Positions 35,432-47,300 of a stretch of 64,000 bases of DNA are shown piece after piece. The position numbers and the translations under genes were made by a program. This DNA is from JANSXG01 sp024743075 (GTDB lineage: Bacteria > Planctomycetota > Phycisphaerae > Phycisphaerales > UBA1924). Position 1 is the stretch's first letter. Each line of letters opens with the position of its first letter. The stretch covers positions 2,294,001 to 2,358,000 of the forward strand of contig CP159477.1 in NCBI GenBank assembly GCA_042140185.1, written 5' to 3'. The notes under the pieces are model-generated. The model did no database searches. It was not told the DNA's origin and saw only the letters and a program-made list of their open reading frames with translations.

Positions 35432-37403
35432 GACCGCAAATCCCCGCCGGCGGCGTTCCGCTTCTGCTTCTTCTCAGCCTGCGATACCGCCGACTTCACG
35501 CTGATCATCGCCTCGTAAATCGATCGCATCCGAGCGTAATTCACGCCCGCCGACCCGTCCATGAAGCCCCGACGCAGGACCACGATGTACATGTACATCA
35601 GCGTCGCCTTCGCCGGCATCCGGTAGCTCAGCGCCTTGAGGTGCCGGCGCCGCTTGATCTTGTCCGGCGTGAAGAGCCCCAGCATCGCACGCGTCAGCGA
35701 GATCTGCGGCTCGTGCTCCGCCTGCGACGACTCGAGCGTGCTGTAGCGGTTGTGCTTGTCGAACCACTCCTCGATCCCCTTCGAGAAGTTGTAGTGCAGG
35801 TACGGCATCTTCAGAACGCCGGTGTGCCCTCGGTTCACCTCGCGCTGGCCGTGCCCGTAATCCTCGTACCGGCACATCTTCGAGTCGAAGAACCGCACCT
35901 GGTACACCGGGTACTCGGCCGCCCGGCGCAACCACTGCCCCATGAACATCATCATCGAGGGGCACTGGTAGGCCGTCGTCGCCGACGCCGGATCCGAAGA
36001 CCGCTCCCCTTGCAGAATCGCGTCCATCTCCTTGACGAGCGCCGGCGTGAACCGCTCGTCCGCGTCCAGATGGAAGTGCCAGCGATGCTTCGTCTCGATG
36101 TTGTCGATCGCCCAGTTCCGCTGCTGGCCGAACGATCTGAACGGGTTCACCGAGACCTTGGCGCCCATCTCCCGGGCGATCTCCACGGTCCGGTCGGTGC
36201 TCCCACTGTCGAGCACATGGACATCGTCGCACCACGCGCAGCTTTCCAGACACTCGCGGATGTTCACTTCTTCGTTGTAACAGAGGATGATCACGCTCAC
36301 GGGCGGGCTGGGATACGCCGGCGCGTCACCGCCGACGAACTCGCGCCGCTGCTCGTCGCGAGTCGCGCTCACCGCCGGGGAAACCCCGCCGCCCGAACCG
36401 ACAAGCGGCGCGCCATCCGAACCGTCGCTTTCGGTGTCGGCGGGCGCCGTCGCAACCGCGTCCACGCGCATCGCACCCTCGGAGCCCTCCGCCTTCGCGA
36501 GCGCTGACCCCTGCGCCGGGTGCGCCAGCGCCTGCTCAAGCTGCTCCTTCTCGAGCTGCCGGAGCTCACGGATCTTGATCGCGATGAAGAAGTCGTATGT
36601 GCCGAGGAGCATGCTGAACCGGAACCCGGCCACGCCATCCAGGAATCCGAAACGGATGAAGTACATGTACACGAACCGCCACACCCCGAGCAGCGGCAGC
36701 CGAGGCAACACGTTGTACTTCAACCAGCGACGCAGCCGGATGCCCGGCTCCAGCTGGTCCGCCGGCAGCATCCCCTCGTGCGACGCGCCGCGCACCAGTT
36801 CCCGGGCCTCGAGCGTGGAGTACCGGTTGTGCTTCGCGATGAAGTGCTCGAGCCCGCGTCGATCGTAGTGCTCCATGTGGCCCTTGAGCTTGCCGCTCGG
36901 GCCATCGAGCATCATGTGTTCGTGCACTTCGCGTTCTTCGTAGCGCACCTTGCCACGCTTGAAGAAGCGCAGGTTCCAACTCGGGTAGTACCCGCAGTGC
37001 CGGATCCGGCGCCCCATGAAGATGAAGTACCGGTTGATGTAGAAGCCGGCTTGCTCGATGTCATCCACCGGCCGCGACGCCACCGCGATCAGCTCATCCC
37101 GCAGCCCCGGCTGAATCACCTCGTCGGCGTCCAGGATGAAGATCCAGTCGGCCCGCCAGGGCAGGTTCTCGAGCACCAGTTCTTCTGCTTCGCGTACCCC
37201 AGCCACGGCTGGATCACGACCTCCGCTCCGTACCGCTCGGCGATCTCCCGGGTGTCATCCGTCGACTCGGAGTCGACGACCCGAACCACATCCGCCCAAT
37301 CGCACACGCTCGCAAGCGCGTGCGCCAGGTTCGCCGACTCGTTGAAGGTCGGAATCAGAATCTCGATGTTCGAGCGGCGCTTCGCGCCGGATTGCTCGCT
37401 CAC
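35428..37403 (-). CDS. Tandem GT2 glycosyltransferase (two catalytic domains), frame broken near 37176
   Basis: About 658 residues with two GT2 domains fused head to tail. First: IEILIPTFNESANLAHALAS and ILDADEVIQ (DxD-type DADE). Second: VSVIILCYNEEVNIRECLES and HLDADERFTP. Both halves end with related helices (RYSTLEARELV and RYSTLESSQAE; GFLDGVAGFRFS and GFMDGSAGVNYA), so the gene arose by internal duplication. The linker is Pro/Gly/Asp-rich. The frame changes at about 37176-37177 (AACTGGTG read for AACTGGGTG); one G restores KNWVLENLPW. The GTG start at 37403 overlaps the upstream stop as GTGA. Both catalytic DADE motifs are present, so two transfers in EPS assembly are plausible. Confidence 0.87.
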
Positions 37404-38671
37404 GCCGACTCCCCCCGCGCCCGCACGCCTTCCGGCTCGGCCTCTCCCGCAATCGGTGTTTCGCCGGCAACTCCCTCGAGCAGCCGACGCCATGCCTCAC
37501 AGGCCGTCTCTCGGCCGTATGCGTCCGACAACGCCGCCCGCGCCCGCTCACCCATCGAACGCACCCTGCCGGGGTCATCGGCCAATGCCCGGAGCACCTC
37601 CACCAGCGTCTCAACCTCGCCCGGCTCCACCACCTCGCCGCACCCGTTCTCGCGCAGCACGAGCGCGAGCTCGCTCTTCGGGCTCCCGATAAACACGGTC
37701 GGACGCCCCGCCGCCATGATCCCGAACAGCTTGCACGGCACGATCAGTCCTTCGGCGCCCGGGATCATGCTCGCGAGGTGCACGTCCGGGCAACTCAGCG
37801 AGTGGTCCAGTTTCTCCCGGGGCTGGTAGCCATCGACGACCGCGTTCGCGAGCCCGCGTTCCTGAACGAACGCCTCAACCTCCGCCTTCTTCTTGCCGCC
37901 ACCAACGAAAAGGAACCGAAACCGATCGTCGGACTCCAACCGCTCCGCCGCTTCGAGCATCGTCCGCACATCGTGCGCGAGCCCGAAGTTGCCCGAGTAC
38001 ATGACGACGAACTTCCCATCCAGCCCCCACCGCTCGGTGTACTCGTTGTGTTCACGCCCGATCGGCTTGACCTCACTCTGGTCCGACCACACCCCGATGT
38101 GCTCGATCTTTTCCGGGTCCGCGCCCTTCGCCAGCACCCGTTCTCGCATACACCGCCCGAGCACGACCACCCGGTCCGCCCTCCTCAGGCAGAACCGATC
38201 CACCGCCTCGAAGAACCGCGTGCTCAGCGCCCCTCTCTTCATCACCCCGCACACCACCGGCACGTCCGGGTACATATCCATCACCCAATAAACGAACTTC
38301 GTGCCGCGCAGGGTGCGCAGCACCCAACCGACCAGCGAGATGAACGGCGGCGTCGTGAAGCAGACCGCCACATCGAACCGTTTGAGCGTCAGCGCCTTGA
38401 ACATCGCCAGCACGTAGAACACCGCGAAATCCGCCGCGCGCGCCGCGATACCAGCCTTCCCGAAGATGCTCCGTCCGACCCGGTGGACCTGCACACCCTC
38501 CACATCCTCAAACTTGGAGAGTGTCGCGCCCTTGCTCCCGTAGATGGACCGTGACGCAATCACGTGCACCTCATGGCCGGCGCGCACGAGGTGCCGAGCC
38601 AGATCGTCGGCGTGCTGCGCCGTCGCAGCCACATCGGGGTAGTACACCTGGTTGATCAGCAGCACGCGCAT
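37400..38671 (-). CDS. Glycosyltransferase family 4 (WbuB-like)
   Basis: A 423-residue GT-B enzyme: MRVLLINQVYYPDVAATAQH at the N-terminus, CFTTPPFISLVGWVL, then VVMYSGNFGLAHDVRTMLEA, FRFLFVGGGKKKAEVE and VPCKLFGIMAAGRPTVFIG, the last matching the donor-binding region of WbuB-type transferases, which use UDP-sugars such as FucNAc. The donor here cannot be named. The C-terminus overlaps the GTG of the tandem GT2. Next to fcl and gmd, it may be the fucosyltransferase, but only context suggests this. Confidence 0.88.
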   Translation of the reverse strand: MRVLLINQVYYPDVAATAQHADDLARHLVRAGHEVHVIASRSIYGSKGATLSKFEDVEGVQVHRVGRSIFGKAGIAARAADFAVFYVLAMFKALTLKRFDVAVCFTTPPFISLVGWVLRTLRGTKFVYWVMDMYPDVPVVCGVMKRGALSTRFFEAVDRFCLRRADRVVVLGRCMRERVLAKGADPEKIEHIGVWSDQSEVKPIGREHNEYTERWGLDGKFVVMYSGNFGLAHDVRTMLEAAERLESDDRFRFLFVGGGKKKAEVEAFVQERGLANAVVDGYQPREKLDHSLSCPDVHLASMIPGAEGLIVPCKLFGIMAAGRPTVFIGSPKSELALVLRENGCGEVVEPGEVETLVEVLRALADDPGRVRSMGERARAALSDAYGRETACEAWRRLLEGVAGETPIAGEAEPEGVRARGESA

Positions 38672-38693
38672 GATCGCTCCGGGCCCGGCGCCC

Positions 38694-39692
38694 TCAGGCC
38701 CCCGCCGTCTGGCGTGACTCGTGGTGCTCGCGGAACCACTCGATCGTTCGCTTCAGGCCGTCTTCAAACGACACCCGAGACTTCCAGCCGAGCAGCTCGT
38801 TCGCCCGAGCGGTATCCAACTTCCGCCGCGGCTGGCCGTCGGGCTTAGTGGTGTCCCAGCGGATCTCGCCTTCGAAACCCGTCAGGCGGACGATGAGCTC
38901 GACCAGATCCTTGATCGTGATCTCAAAGCTCGCGCCGAGGTTGATCGGGGTCGGCTCGTCCATCACCTCGGTCGCGCGAACGATGCCCTCCGCGGCATCC
39001 TCCACATAGAGGAACTCGCGGCTCGCGCTGCCCGTGCCCCAGCACACGATGTGGTCGTCGCCGCGGTCCTGCGCCTCCACACACTTGCGGATCAGAGCTG
39101 GGATCACGTGCGACGAGAACAGGTCGAAGTTATCGTTCGGCCCGTAGAGGTTGACGGGGAGCACGTACGACGAGCGCATCCCGTACTGCAGGCGGTACGC
39201 GTCCAGCATCTGCCACGCCGCCTTCTTCGCGACGCCGTAGGGCGCGTTGGTCTCCTCCGGGTACCCGTTCCAGATGTCCTCTTCCTTGAACGGGATCGGC
39301 GCGAACTTCGGGTACGCGCAGATCGTCCCCGTCTGCAGGAACACGCTCTCGTCCCGCTCGTGAAAGCCCCGCGCGCGGAACTCCTCGATCAGGTGCAGGG
39401 CCATCGCCATGTTCGCGTAGAAGTAGCGTCCGGGGTTCGCCTGGTTCGCCCCGATGCCGCCGACCTCCGCCGCCAGGTGGATCACCACATCCGTCGGCTC
39501 GCCGGCGAACGCACCGTCGTACATCCGGCGCACCGCCGACAGCTCGGTCAGGTCAAAGTCCTTGCGCCGCGGCACGAAGATGTCCGCTTCCTTCACGCCC
39601 CGCTCGCGCAGCTTGCGGCAGACAAAGCCACCGAGGAACCCGGCGCCGCCGGTCACGATCACCTTCTTGCCCGACCAGTCCGAAATCGACAT
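38694..39692 (-). CDS. fcl: GDP-L-fucose synthase
   Basis: A 332-residue short-chain dehydrogenase that epimerises and reduces GDP-4-keto-6-deoxymannose to GDP-L-fucose. Motifs: VIVTGGAGFLGGFVCRKL (NADP binding), VVIHLAAEVGGIGANQANPG (characteristic of Fcl), LQTGTICAYP, the YGVAK catalytic Tyr-Lys, and REFLYVEDAAEGIV. It follows gmd by 33 bp, so the two enzymes of the pathway are co-transcribed. Confidence 0.95.
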   Translation of the reverse strand: MSISDWSGKKVIVTGGAGFLGGFVCRKLRERGVKEADIFVPRRKDFDLTELSAVRRMYDGAFAGEPTDVVIHLAAEVGGIGANQANPGRYFYANMAMALHLIEEFRARGFHERDESVFLQTGTICAYPKFAPIPFKEEDIWNGYPEETNAPYGVAKKAAWQMLDAYRLQYGMRSSYVLPVNLYGPNDNFDLFSSHVIPALIRKCVEAQDRGDDHIVCWGTGSASREFLYVEDAAEGIVRATEVMDEPTPINLGASFEITIKDLVELIVRLTGFEGEIRWDTTKPDGQPRRKLDTARANELLGWKSRVSFEDGLKRTIEWFREHHESRQTAGA

Positions 39693-39725
39693 CGCGATTG
39701 CTCCCCTTCCGACGTCCGCGAATGC

Positions 39726-40784
39726 TTATTGATCGTGCACCGCGAAGTCCGGCTTCATGTGTCCCGCGTCGATCAGCGTCTTCTCGCGTTCGGCGAGCTT
39801 CAGGTCGGCCTCGACCATCATCACCGCCAGTTCCTCGACGCTCGTCGTCGGCTCCCAGCCGAGTTTCTTCTTGGCCTTGCTGGGGTCACCCAACAGCAGA
39901 TCGACCTCCGCCGGACGCATGTAGCGCGGGTCCATCTCGTAGTAGTCGTCGAAATCCAGCCCGAGATGGTTGAACGCCATCTCCGCGAACTCACGCACCG
40001 AGATCGTCTTGCCCGTCGCGATGACATAGTCATCCGGCTCGTCCTGCTGGAGCATCATCCACATCATCTTCACATAGTCGCCCGCGAAGCCCCAGTCGCG
40101 CTTCGAGTCGAGGTTGCCCATGAAGAGCTTGTCCTGCAGACCGAGCTTGATCCGCCCCGCCGCACGCGTGATCTTACGCGTCACGAACGTCTCGCCGCGC
40201 CGGGGCGACTCGTGGTTGAACAGGATGCCGCACGAGGCGTGCATGCCGTAACTCTCGCGATAGTTCACCGTCATCCAGTGCGCCATCACCTTCGCGCAGG
40301 CGTAGGGAGAACGCGGGTAAAACGGCGTCGTCTCCTTCTGGGGCGACTCCACCACCTTGCCGAACTGCTCCGACGAACTCGCCTGGTAGTACCGGACCTG
40401 CTCGCCGGTCCGCTCCTGGTAGTCGCGGATGCTTTCGAGCATTCGCAGCGCGCCCATGGCGACCGTGTCCGACGTGAAGATCGGCATGTCGAAACTCACA
40501 CGCACGTGGCTCTGGGCCCCGAGGTTGTACACCTCGTGCGGCTTGGTCTCGTCGAGGATCTTCTGCAGCGAGGACGCATCGCACAGGTCCGCATAATGCA
40601 GCTTCATCTTCACGCCCTGCACATGCGGATCCTTGTAGATGTGGTCCAGCCGCTCTGTATTGAACGAACTCGAACGGCGGATCAGCCCATGCACCTCGTA
40701 GCCCTTGCCCAGCAAAAACTCCGCGAGGTAACTGCCGTCCTGACCGGTGATTCCGGTGATCAACGCACGCCTGGTCTGGGTCAT
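39726..40784 (-). CDS. gmd: GDP-mannose 4,6-dehydratase
   Basis: A 352-residue enzyme that converts GDP-mannose to GDP-4-keto-6-deoxymannose, the first step to GDP-fucose. Signatures: ALITGITGQDGSYLAEFLL, the RRSSSFNTERLDHIY block, AQSHVRVSFDMP, ATSSEQFGK-like ASSSEQFGK, YACAK catalytic Tyr-Lys, NHESPRRGETFVTRKI and WGFAGDYVKMMW. The ATG at 40784 (MTQTRRALI) is the natural start; a TTG 21 bases upstream is less likely. It heads the leftward EPS operon. Confidence 0.96.
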   Translation of the reverse strand: MTQTRRALITGITGQDGSYLAEFLLGKGYEVHGLIRRSSSFNTERLDHIYKDPHVQGVKMKLHYADLCDASSLQKILDETKPHEVYNLGAQSHVRVSFDMPIFTSDTVAMGALRMLESIRDYQERTGEQVRYYQASSSEQFGKVVESPQKETTPFYPRSPYACAKVMAHWMTVNYRESYGMHASCGILFNHESPRRGETFVTRKITRAAGRIKLGLQDKLFMGNLDSKRDWGFAGDYVKMMWMMLQQDEPDDYVIATGKTISVREFAEMAFNHLGLDFDDYYEMDPRYMRPAEVDLLLGDPSKAKKKLGWEPTTSVEELAVMMVEADLKLAEREKTLIDAGHMKPDFAVHDQ

Positions 40785-41134
40785 TTCCGTGAAGTCCTTG
40801 AGCAATAAGCGAAATGGGCGAACTGAAGGTCGGGCAGACTACCGGCCCCGGCGAACCAGCGTCCACCGGACCACCGAGATGCTCTACGCCCACACGGGCC
40901 GAACCGTTCAGATCGGCCGAAATCGCCCCCGGAGCCACCGGAATCCGCGTTTTCTGAATCCTCGCGCCTCGACTTCTCAACACGCCGCTGGGCGGTCGCC
41001 TTGCGACCTCAATCAGCGACCGAACCAACCATCAACCAAGGCGATTGCCCCGTCGTTACCATGCTCGATCCTGAGCTTTGAACCCCGACTCGACGCCCGC
41101 GGCGTCGATCAGACCGGCACCGGAGGCCGCAATC
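40785..41134. other. 350-base divergent intergenic region of the EPS locus
   Basis: Separates leftward gmd from rightward UDP-glucuronate decarboxylase and must hold both promoters. No RNA gene, repeat or convincing -35/-10 pair could be picked out by eye. The plus-strand frame that begins with a TTG at 41078 may only be the 5' leader. The stretch 40840-40900 is very GC-rich with several short complementary segments but no clean hairpin. Confidence 0.45.
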
Positions 41135-42109
<975 letters not shown>

Positions 42110-42113
42110 TCGC

Positions 42114-42614
42114 GTGGCCACCGAACGCGAGCCAACCCGACGACCACCGGTGATCCGCCAACTTACCGACCCGAGTGACACGGTCGCCGAGCGTTGGCGG
42201 GCGCTCCGAGACGATCTGTACGGGACGACCGACGAGGCCGAATCACGGTCCGAGGCGGCGCAGATCCTGTCCGACGGGCGAACGCGCGGCCTGCCGTACG
42301 CCGTGTTCATCGCACACCCGGCCGACGAACCGGACGAGGCCATCGGGTTCGTCGAGGTTTCGCTCCGACGGTTCGCCGAGGGCTGTCGCTCCGATCCGGT
42401 CGGCTTCATCGAGGGCTGGATGGTCGTCGCGGCCGCCCGAGGCACGGGCGTGGGCAGACTGCTCATTACCCGGGCCGAGGACTGGGCCAGAGAGCGCGGC
42501 TGCACCGAGATCGCCTCCGATGCGGAACTGGAGAACGAGGCCAGCGCCGCTGCCCACCGGGCGATGGGTTTCCGCGAGATCGCGATCGTGCGCTGCTTTG
42601 CCAAGGAATTGTGA
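42114..42614 (+). CDS. GNAT acetyltransferase, AAC(6')-I-like
   Basis: A 166-residue GNAT-fold acetyltransferase. The block DPVGFIEGWMVVAAARGTGV, with the acetyl-CoA loop RGTGVG, and GCTEIASDAELENEASAAAH, then RAMGFREI, follow the layout of aminoglycoside 6'-N-acetyltransferases of the AAC(6')-I type. Whether it acts on an aminoglycoside or on a cellular amino-sugar cannot be told. It starts with GTG four bases after the decarboxylase stop and precedes ugd, so its placement in a nucleotide-sugar operon makes a sugar substrate at least as likely as resistance. Confidence 0.8.
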   Translation: MATEREPTRRPPVIRQLTDPSDTVAERWRALRDDLYGTTDEAESRSEAAQILSDGRTRGLPYAVFIAHPADEPDEAIGFVEVSLRRFAEGCRSDPVGFIEGWMVVAAARGTGVGRLLITRAEDWARERGCTEIASDAELENEASAAAHRAMGFREIAIVRCFAKEL

Positions 42615-42890
42615 GAGCCGATCGGAAACGCCGCTGAACGCGGACCGGGCCCGCTTCGTAGCGGTACACTGTCCGCCCCGTTCCGCGGCCGCACCAATCA
42701 GCCGGGTCCGAGAACTCGGCCGGCACGACGAGCCGGATACGGGCCGCGAATGCGGCGGTCGGAGCCAAGTGCCGAGGCCGTCAGGACGAAGAACCAGATC
42801 TCGGGCCCCGATCCGCCCGCCCACCGAGAACCCCGGCCTCACCCGAGGCCACCGATGAGCGGCACCGCCCGCCCCCGCAGGAGAGAACCC

Positions 42891-44249
42891 ATGCGTCTGA
42901 CCATGATCGGAACCGGATACGTCGGCCTTGTCACCGGCGTCTGCTTCAGTAACACCGGCAACGACGTGATCTGCTTCGACATCGACGAGCGCAAGATCCA
43001 GGTGCTCAACGACGGCGGCTGCCCGATCTACGAGCCCGGCCTGACCGAGCTGATGAAGAAGAACGTCAACGCCGGTCGCCTGCACTTCACCACCGACAAG
43101 GCCAGCGCCTACCGCGATGCCCAGATGGTCTTCATCTGCGTCGGCACCCCCACCGGCCCCGACGGCAAGACCAACATGAGCTACGTCTGGTCCGCCGCGG
43201 ACGACATCGCCCACGTCATGAAGGAGCTCGGCCCCAACCAGGAGCCGAAGGTCGTGGTCGTGAAATCGACCGTCCCGGTCGGCACGACCCACAAGGTCCG
43301 CGACCGCATCCGCGCGATCGTCGGCCCGGACATTCCGTTCTCGGTCGCCGACAACCCCGAGTTCCTCAAAGAGGGCGCCGCGATCGACGACTTCAACCGC
43401 CCCGACCGCGTCGTGGTCGGCGTGGACGACGAGCGCACAGGCGAGCTCATGCGCGACCTGTACGAGCCGTTCGTGCGACAGGGCCACCCGATCTTCGTGA
43501 TGGACGTGGTCTCGGCCGAGATGGTCAAGTACGCCTCGAACAACTTCCTCGCGACAAAGATCAGCTTCATCAACGAGATGGCCAACCTCTGCGAGGCCTA
43601 CGGCGCGAACATCAATCGCGTGCGCGAGGGCATGTGCTCGGACAGCCGCATCGGCAACAAGTTCCTGTACCCCGGCCTCGGCTACGGCGGCTCGTGCTTC
43701 CCCAAGGACACGCTCGCCTGCATCATGATGGGCGACGAGAGCGGCGTGAACACGCAGCTCAGCCAGGCGGTGCACGATGTGAACCAGCGCCAGCGCAAGC
43801 GGTTCTTCGAGAAGATCGAGGGCCACTTCGAAGGCGAGGGCGGGCTCGCCGGCAAGACCATCGCCTTCTGGGGCATGGCGTTCAAGCCGCAGACCGACGA
43901 CATCCGCGAGGCCCCGGCCGTCGACATGATGAAGTGGGCGACCGAAGCGGGCGCGACCTGTCGCGGCTTCGACCCGGTCGCCTCGGCCAACGTGGAGAAG
44001 GAGAACCCCGGCAAGTTCACCATCGTGGACGACCTCTACGAGACCCTCAAGGGTGCCGACGCGCTGGTGATCTCGACCGACTGGGACGAGTTCAAGCAGC
44101 CGGACTTCGGCAAGATCAAGGCCATGCTCAACGGGCCGGTGATCTTCGACGGCCGGAACCTGTACAAGCGCGAGCAGATGGCCCAGCACGGCTTCGCGTA
44201 CTACTCGGTGGGTCGCCAGCCGGTGCTCCCGGCGAAGGCGCACAGCTGA
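42891..44249 (+). CDS. ugd: UDP-glucose 6-dehydrogenase
   Basis: A 452-residue enzyme oxidising UDP-glucose twice to UDP-glucuronate with NAD. Motifs: MIGTGYVGLVTGVCFSNTG (NAD-binding), FICVGTPTGPDGKTNMSYV, STVPVGTTHKVRD, NPEFLKEGAAIDDF, and the catalytic cysteine in LGYGGSCFPKDTLA. The ATG at 42891 is preceded by GGAGAG at good distance. A long in-frame extension upstream to 42750 has no family character. A terminator hairpin follows. Confidence 0.96.
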   Translation: MRLTMIGTGYVGLVTGVCFSNTGNDVICFDIDERKIQVLNDGGCPIYEPGLTELMKKNVNAGRLHFTTDKASAYRDAQMVFICVGTPTGPDGKTNMSYVWSAADDIAHVMKELGPNQEPKVVVVKSTVPVGTTHKVRDRIRAIVGPDIPFSVADNPEFLKEGAAIDDFNRPDRVVVGVDDERTGELMRDLYEPFVRQGHPIFVMDVVSAEMVKYASNNFLATKISFINEMANLCEAYGANINRVREGMCSDSRIGNKFLYPGLGYGGSCFPKDTLACIMMGDESGVNTQLSQAVHDVNQRQRKRFFEKIEGHFEGEGGLAGKTIAFWGMAFKPQTDDIREAPAVDMMKWATEAGATCRGFDPVASANVEKENPGKFTIVDDLYETLKGADALVISTDWDEFKQPDFGKIKAMLNGPVIFDGRNLYKREQMAQHGFAYYSVGRQPVLPAKAHS

Positions 44250-44278
44250 GCCGAACGACTTTGGATTGACCGATCAAG

Positions 44279-44301
44279 CCCCGGCGCGAGCCGGGGTCTT
44301 T
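44279..44301 (+). terminator. Rho-independent terminator after ugd
   Basis: Perfect 7-bp stem CCCCGGC (44279-44285) / GCCGGGG (44290-44296) with loop GCGA, followed by TCTTT. It lies 30 bases after the ugd stop and may also close the converging restriction-modification gene. Confidence 0.85.
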
Positions 44302-44310
44302 CGTGCGCCG

Positions 44311-47300
44311 CTACTTCTCCGCCGCCGCCCGTTCCCGGTTCATCCGCAGCAGGTTCGCGAGGATCTTCTGTTCGATCTCCTCTCGCTTGGCGGCTTCGGC
44401 CTCGTCGGTCGTCGGCTGGCCCGCGCCGGTGGCTTTGAACACTTCGGCCCAGTCGGGGTCCCAGTCGCCGTCGGGGTCGACGCTGGCGTAGGCGGCGATG
44501 ACCGCGCGGTCGAGTTTCTCGTGGGCCATGGCGAGCCAGGCGGGGCGCTCGTTGTAGAGGTTGGTGAGGGTGCGTTTCTTGAGGCGCTTGTCGGCGGCGC
44601 AGGCCGCGTCGATGGCGGACTGGCGGATCAGGCGTCGCGCCTCCTCGCCGGAGACCTCGGCGACATCGTCGAACGAGTCGAAGCGGTCGATTTTTTCTTC
44701 GATGGGCTTGACCCACTCGGGCGGGTTGAGCCAGCGCTCGCGTCTCTCGTCGAGTTCCGACGCGGCGGTCGAGATGGCCTCGTGCAGCGGATCGCCCGAC
44801 GGTTCGGAACCGGGCGACCACGGCAGGGGGAAAGTCTCGAAGCAGGTGGTGGGTGTGTAGCGGAAGCCCGATTCGGCTTCGCGGAGCTGCGTGCCTTGTC
44901 GGCGTGCCCAGAGTTCGTGGATGGAGCTGTGCAGGACGCCGAAGAAGTAGTCGTCGGAGCGGGCGAAGGCGATGAGTTGATGATCAGGAAGAACGGCAGC
45001 CGGGAAGTGAACGAAGAATCTGTACTTGGTCAGGTTTGGTGTTGCGATGTAACGACGGTCACCAATCGCCTGCCGCATGGCTGGGCGTGGCTCTGCGTGT
45101 ATCCACCACTTCTCTTTGTAGCTCGCGCGTCGATTCTTGTCCCTCTCCGGCTTCACGACTTCCTTGACCAGACGAAACGGATGTTCGAACCCAGCGGCCG
45201 TTTCTTCGGACATATCTGCTGGAAAGTCCACAATCCAGTAGCCGAGACTCCGTCGTGTCGTGCCCTCCCCGTTAATCCACGGTCGCGTGACCTCAAGAGT
45301 GCTCTTGCCGTTGGGATTGGGTGCTGAGAGAAGCCTGCGAGCGTGTTCCCATTCAAGATCGAACGCCCCACCTTTCGTATCTCCCATAAAGGCGACTCGG
45401 TTCATCTCTTTGAGTTGAGTCGCTGCACCGAGATAGGGTCCGGCGGATAGATCCGGGTTGATCTGTGAGACTTCGACGCCATCCTTTCGAGTTGGTCCTT
45501 CGTCGTCGCCGGTGAACATGACGATCGAAACATGAACAGCCGCGCCGTCAAGAATCCACTTTCGATCAGACCAAACCTCGAAGATCTGAGCGTGTTGAGC
45601 AAGTTTGTCTAAGACCGGACGGTTGAACTGTCCGCGGATGCCTTGGGTGGCGAGCAGGCCTACGCGACTCTGTGGGGCCTTCAATACAGAGCTGCCGGCC
45701 TTGTCAAACCAGTAACAGCACAAGTCACTTGTGTTTGGCAAGTCGTAACTCGCGTACATCGCATCGATATACGGATCGGGCATTCCAAACTTGCGCAACA
45801 TCTTCGACCCCAGAAACGGCGGATTCCCCACGATGAAATCCGTCTGCGGCCACCACGCCTGACCTTTGCAGACCGCGCCCTTGCGCCAGACGGGGATGTC
45901 GTTTCCGTGCTCGTCGGCCCACGCGAGGATGGCGTCGCGGTTCTCGATCGCGTCGAGGCGTTCGAGGATGGGCGTGCGCCCGAGCACATCGCCGTGCTGG
46001 CGGTGCCACTGCAGGTAGCCGATCCAGATGACGATGCGCGCGAGTTCGGCGGCGTAGGTGTTGATCTCGATGCCCTTGAGCTGGTGCGGGCCGACGCGCG
46101 GCTGGACGGGCTGGTTGATCTCCTCGCGCGCGGCAAAGGTACGCACCTCAAGCTCGAGGTCGAGCAGTGACTGCAGCGCGACGTAGAGGAAGTTCCCGCT
46201 GCCGCAGGCGGGGTCGAGCACGGTGACGGACCAGAGGCGGGTGTGGAACGCGTCGATGGCCTCGCGGATGCGGTCGTTGGCCGCGGCCTTGGCCTTCTCG
46301 GTTTTGACCTTGGCCCGCTTGGCGAGTTCCTTGGTGACGGTTTCCTGGGTCTCGACCCACTCGCGCCGGAGCGGGCGCAGGATGACCGCCTCGATGACGA
46401 GCATGATGTCTTCGCGGCTGGTGTAGTGCGCGCCGATCTGGGGGCGCTTGTCCGGATCGAGCGAGCGCTCGAAGAGCGTGCCGAAGATGGAGGGCTCGAC
46501 GTTGGCCCAGTCGGAGTTGCCGACGATTTTGAGTTTGCCCAGCCAGGTGCCGCCGATGGACATGCCGTCGGGAACGGACTCGCCGTCGACGAAGAGCCCG
46601 CCGTTGAAGTGCCTGATCTGGTGCTCGCCGAACCAGCCGCCGGTGGCCATCTTCGCGAACAGGTCGCGGACGCGCGGCATGAACGAGCCGGTCTTCTCGA
46701 TCGAGTCCCCGATGAGCCGGGTCATCAGGTCTTTGGGGAGCAGGCCGGCGTCTTCGGCGAAGAAGCAGAAGACCAGCTGCATGAGGAAGTGGGCGACCTG
46801 TTCGGGATCGTGGTCGGCCTCGCGCAGGGCCTTGGCGAGCTCGCCGATGGTTTTGGCGAGTTCCTCGGTGACTTTGTCGACCCGGTCGCGCGGCTTGAGG
46901 GCCTCGGGGTTCTCGAAGACCAGGCGCAAGACCTGCATCGGGCTGCGCGAGTCCTGCTTCTTCCACTCCTCGGAGGGCGTGAGCAGGTCGTCGATGCGGA
47001 TGATGTAGCGCTTGGGCACGAAGCCGGTGAAGTTCGTGCGGATCTCGATGGTGTCGATGTCGCAGGCGATCAAGAGCGGCGGGTTGCCGAGGTCGTTGCG
47101 GTAGAAGTTGAGCTGGGCGAAGACGGCGTCGAGATTCGAGTACTTGCCCGGGCGCTTATACTCCCAGCAGAAGTGGTCCTTCTTCCAGACGTCGCAGAAC
47201 CCCCCGGATCGTTTGGCGGCTTCGGAGCCGGTGACGACGGAGAAGAGATGGCGCTGGGAGGCATCGTCGGCGCCGGCCTTGCGGGCCTTGGCGAACGCGG

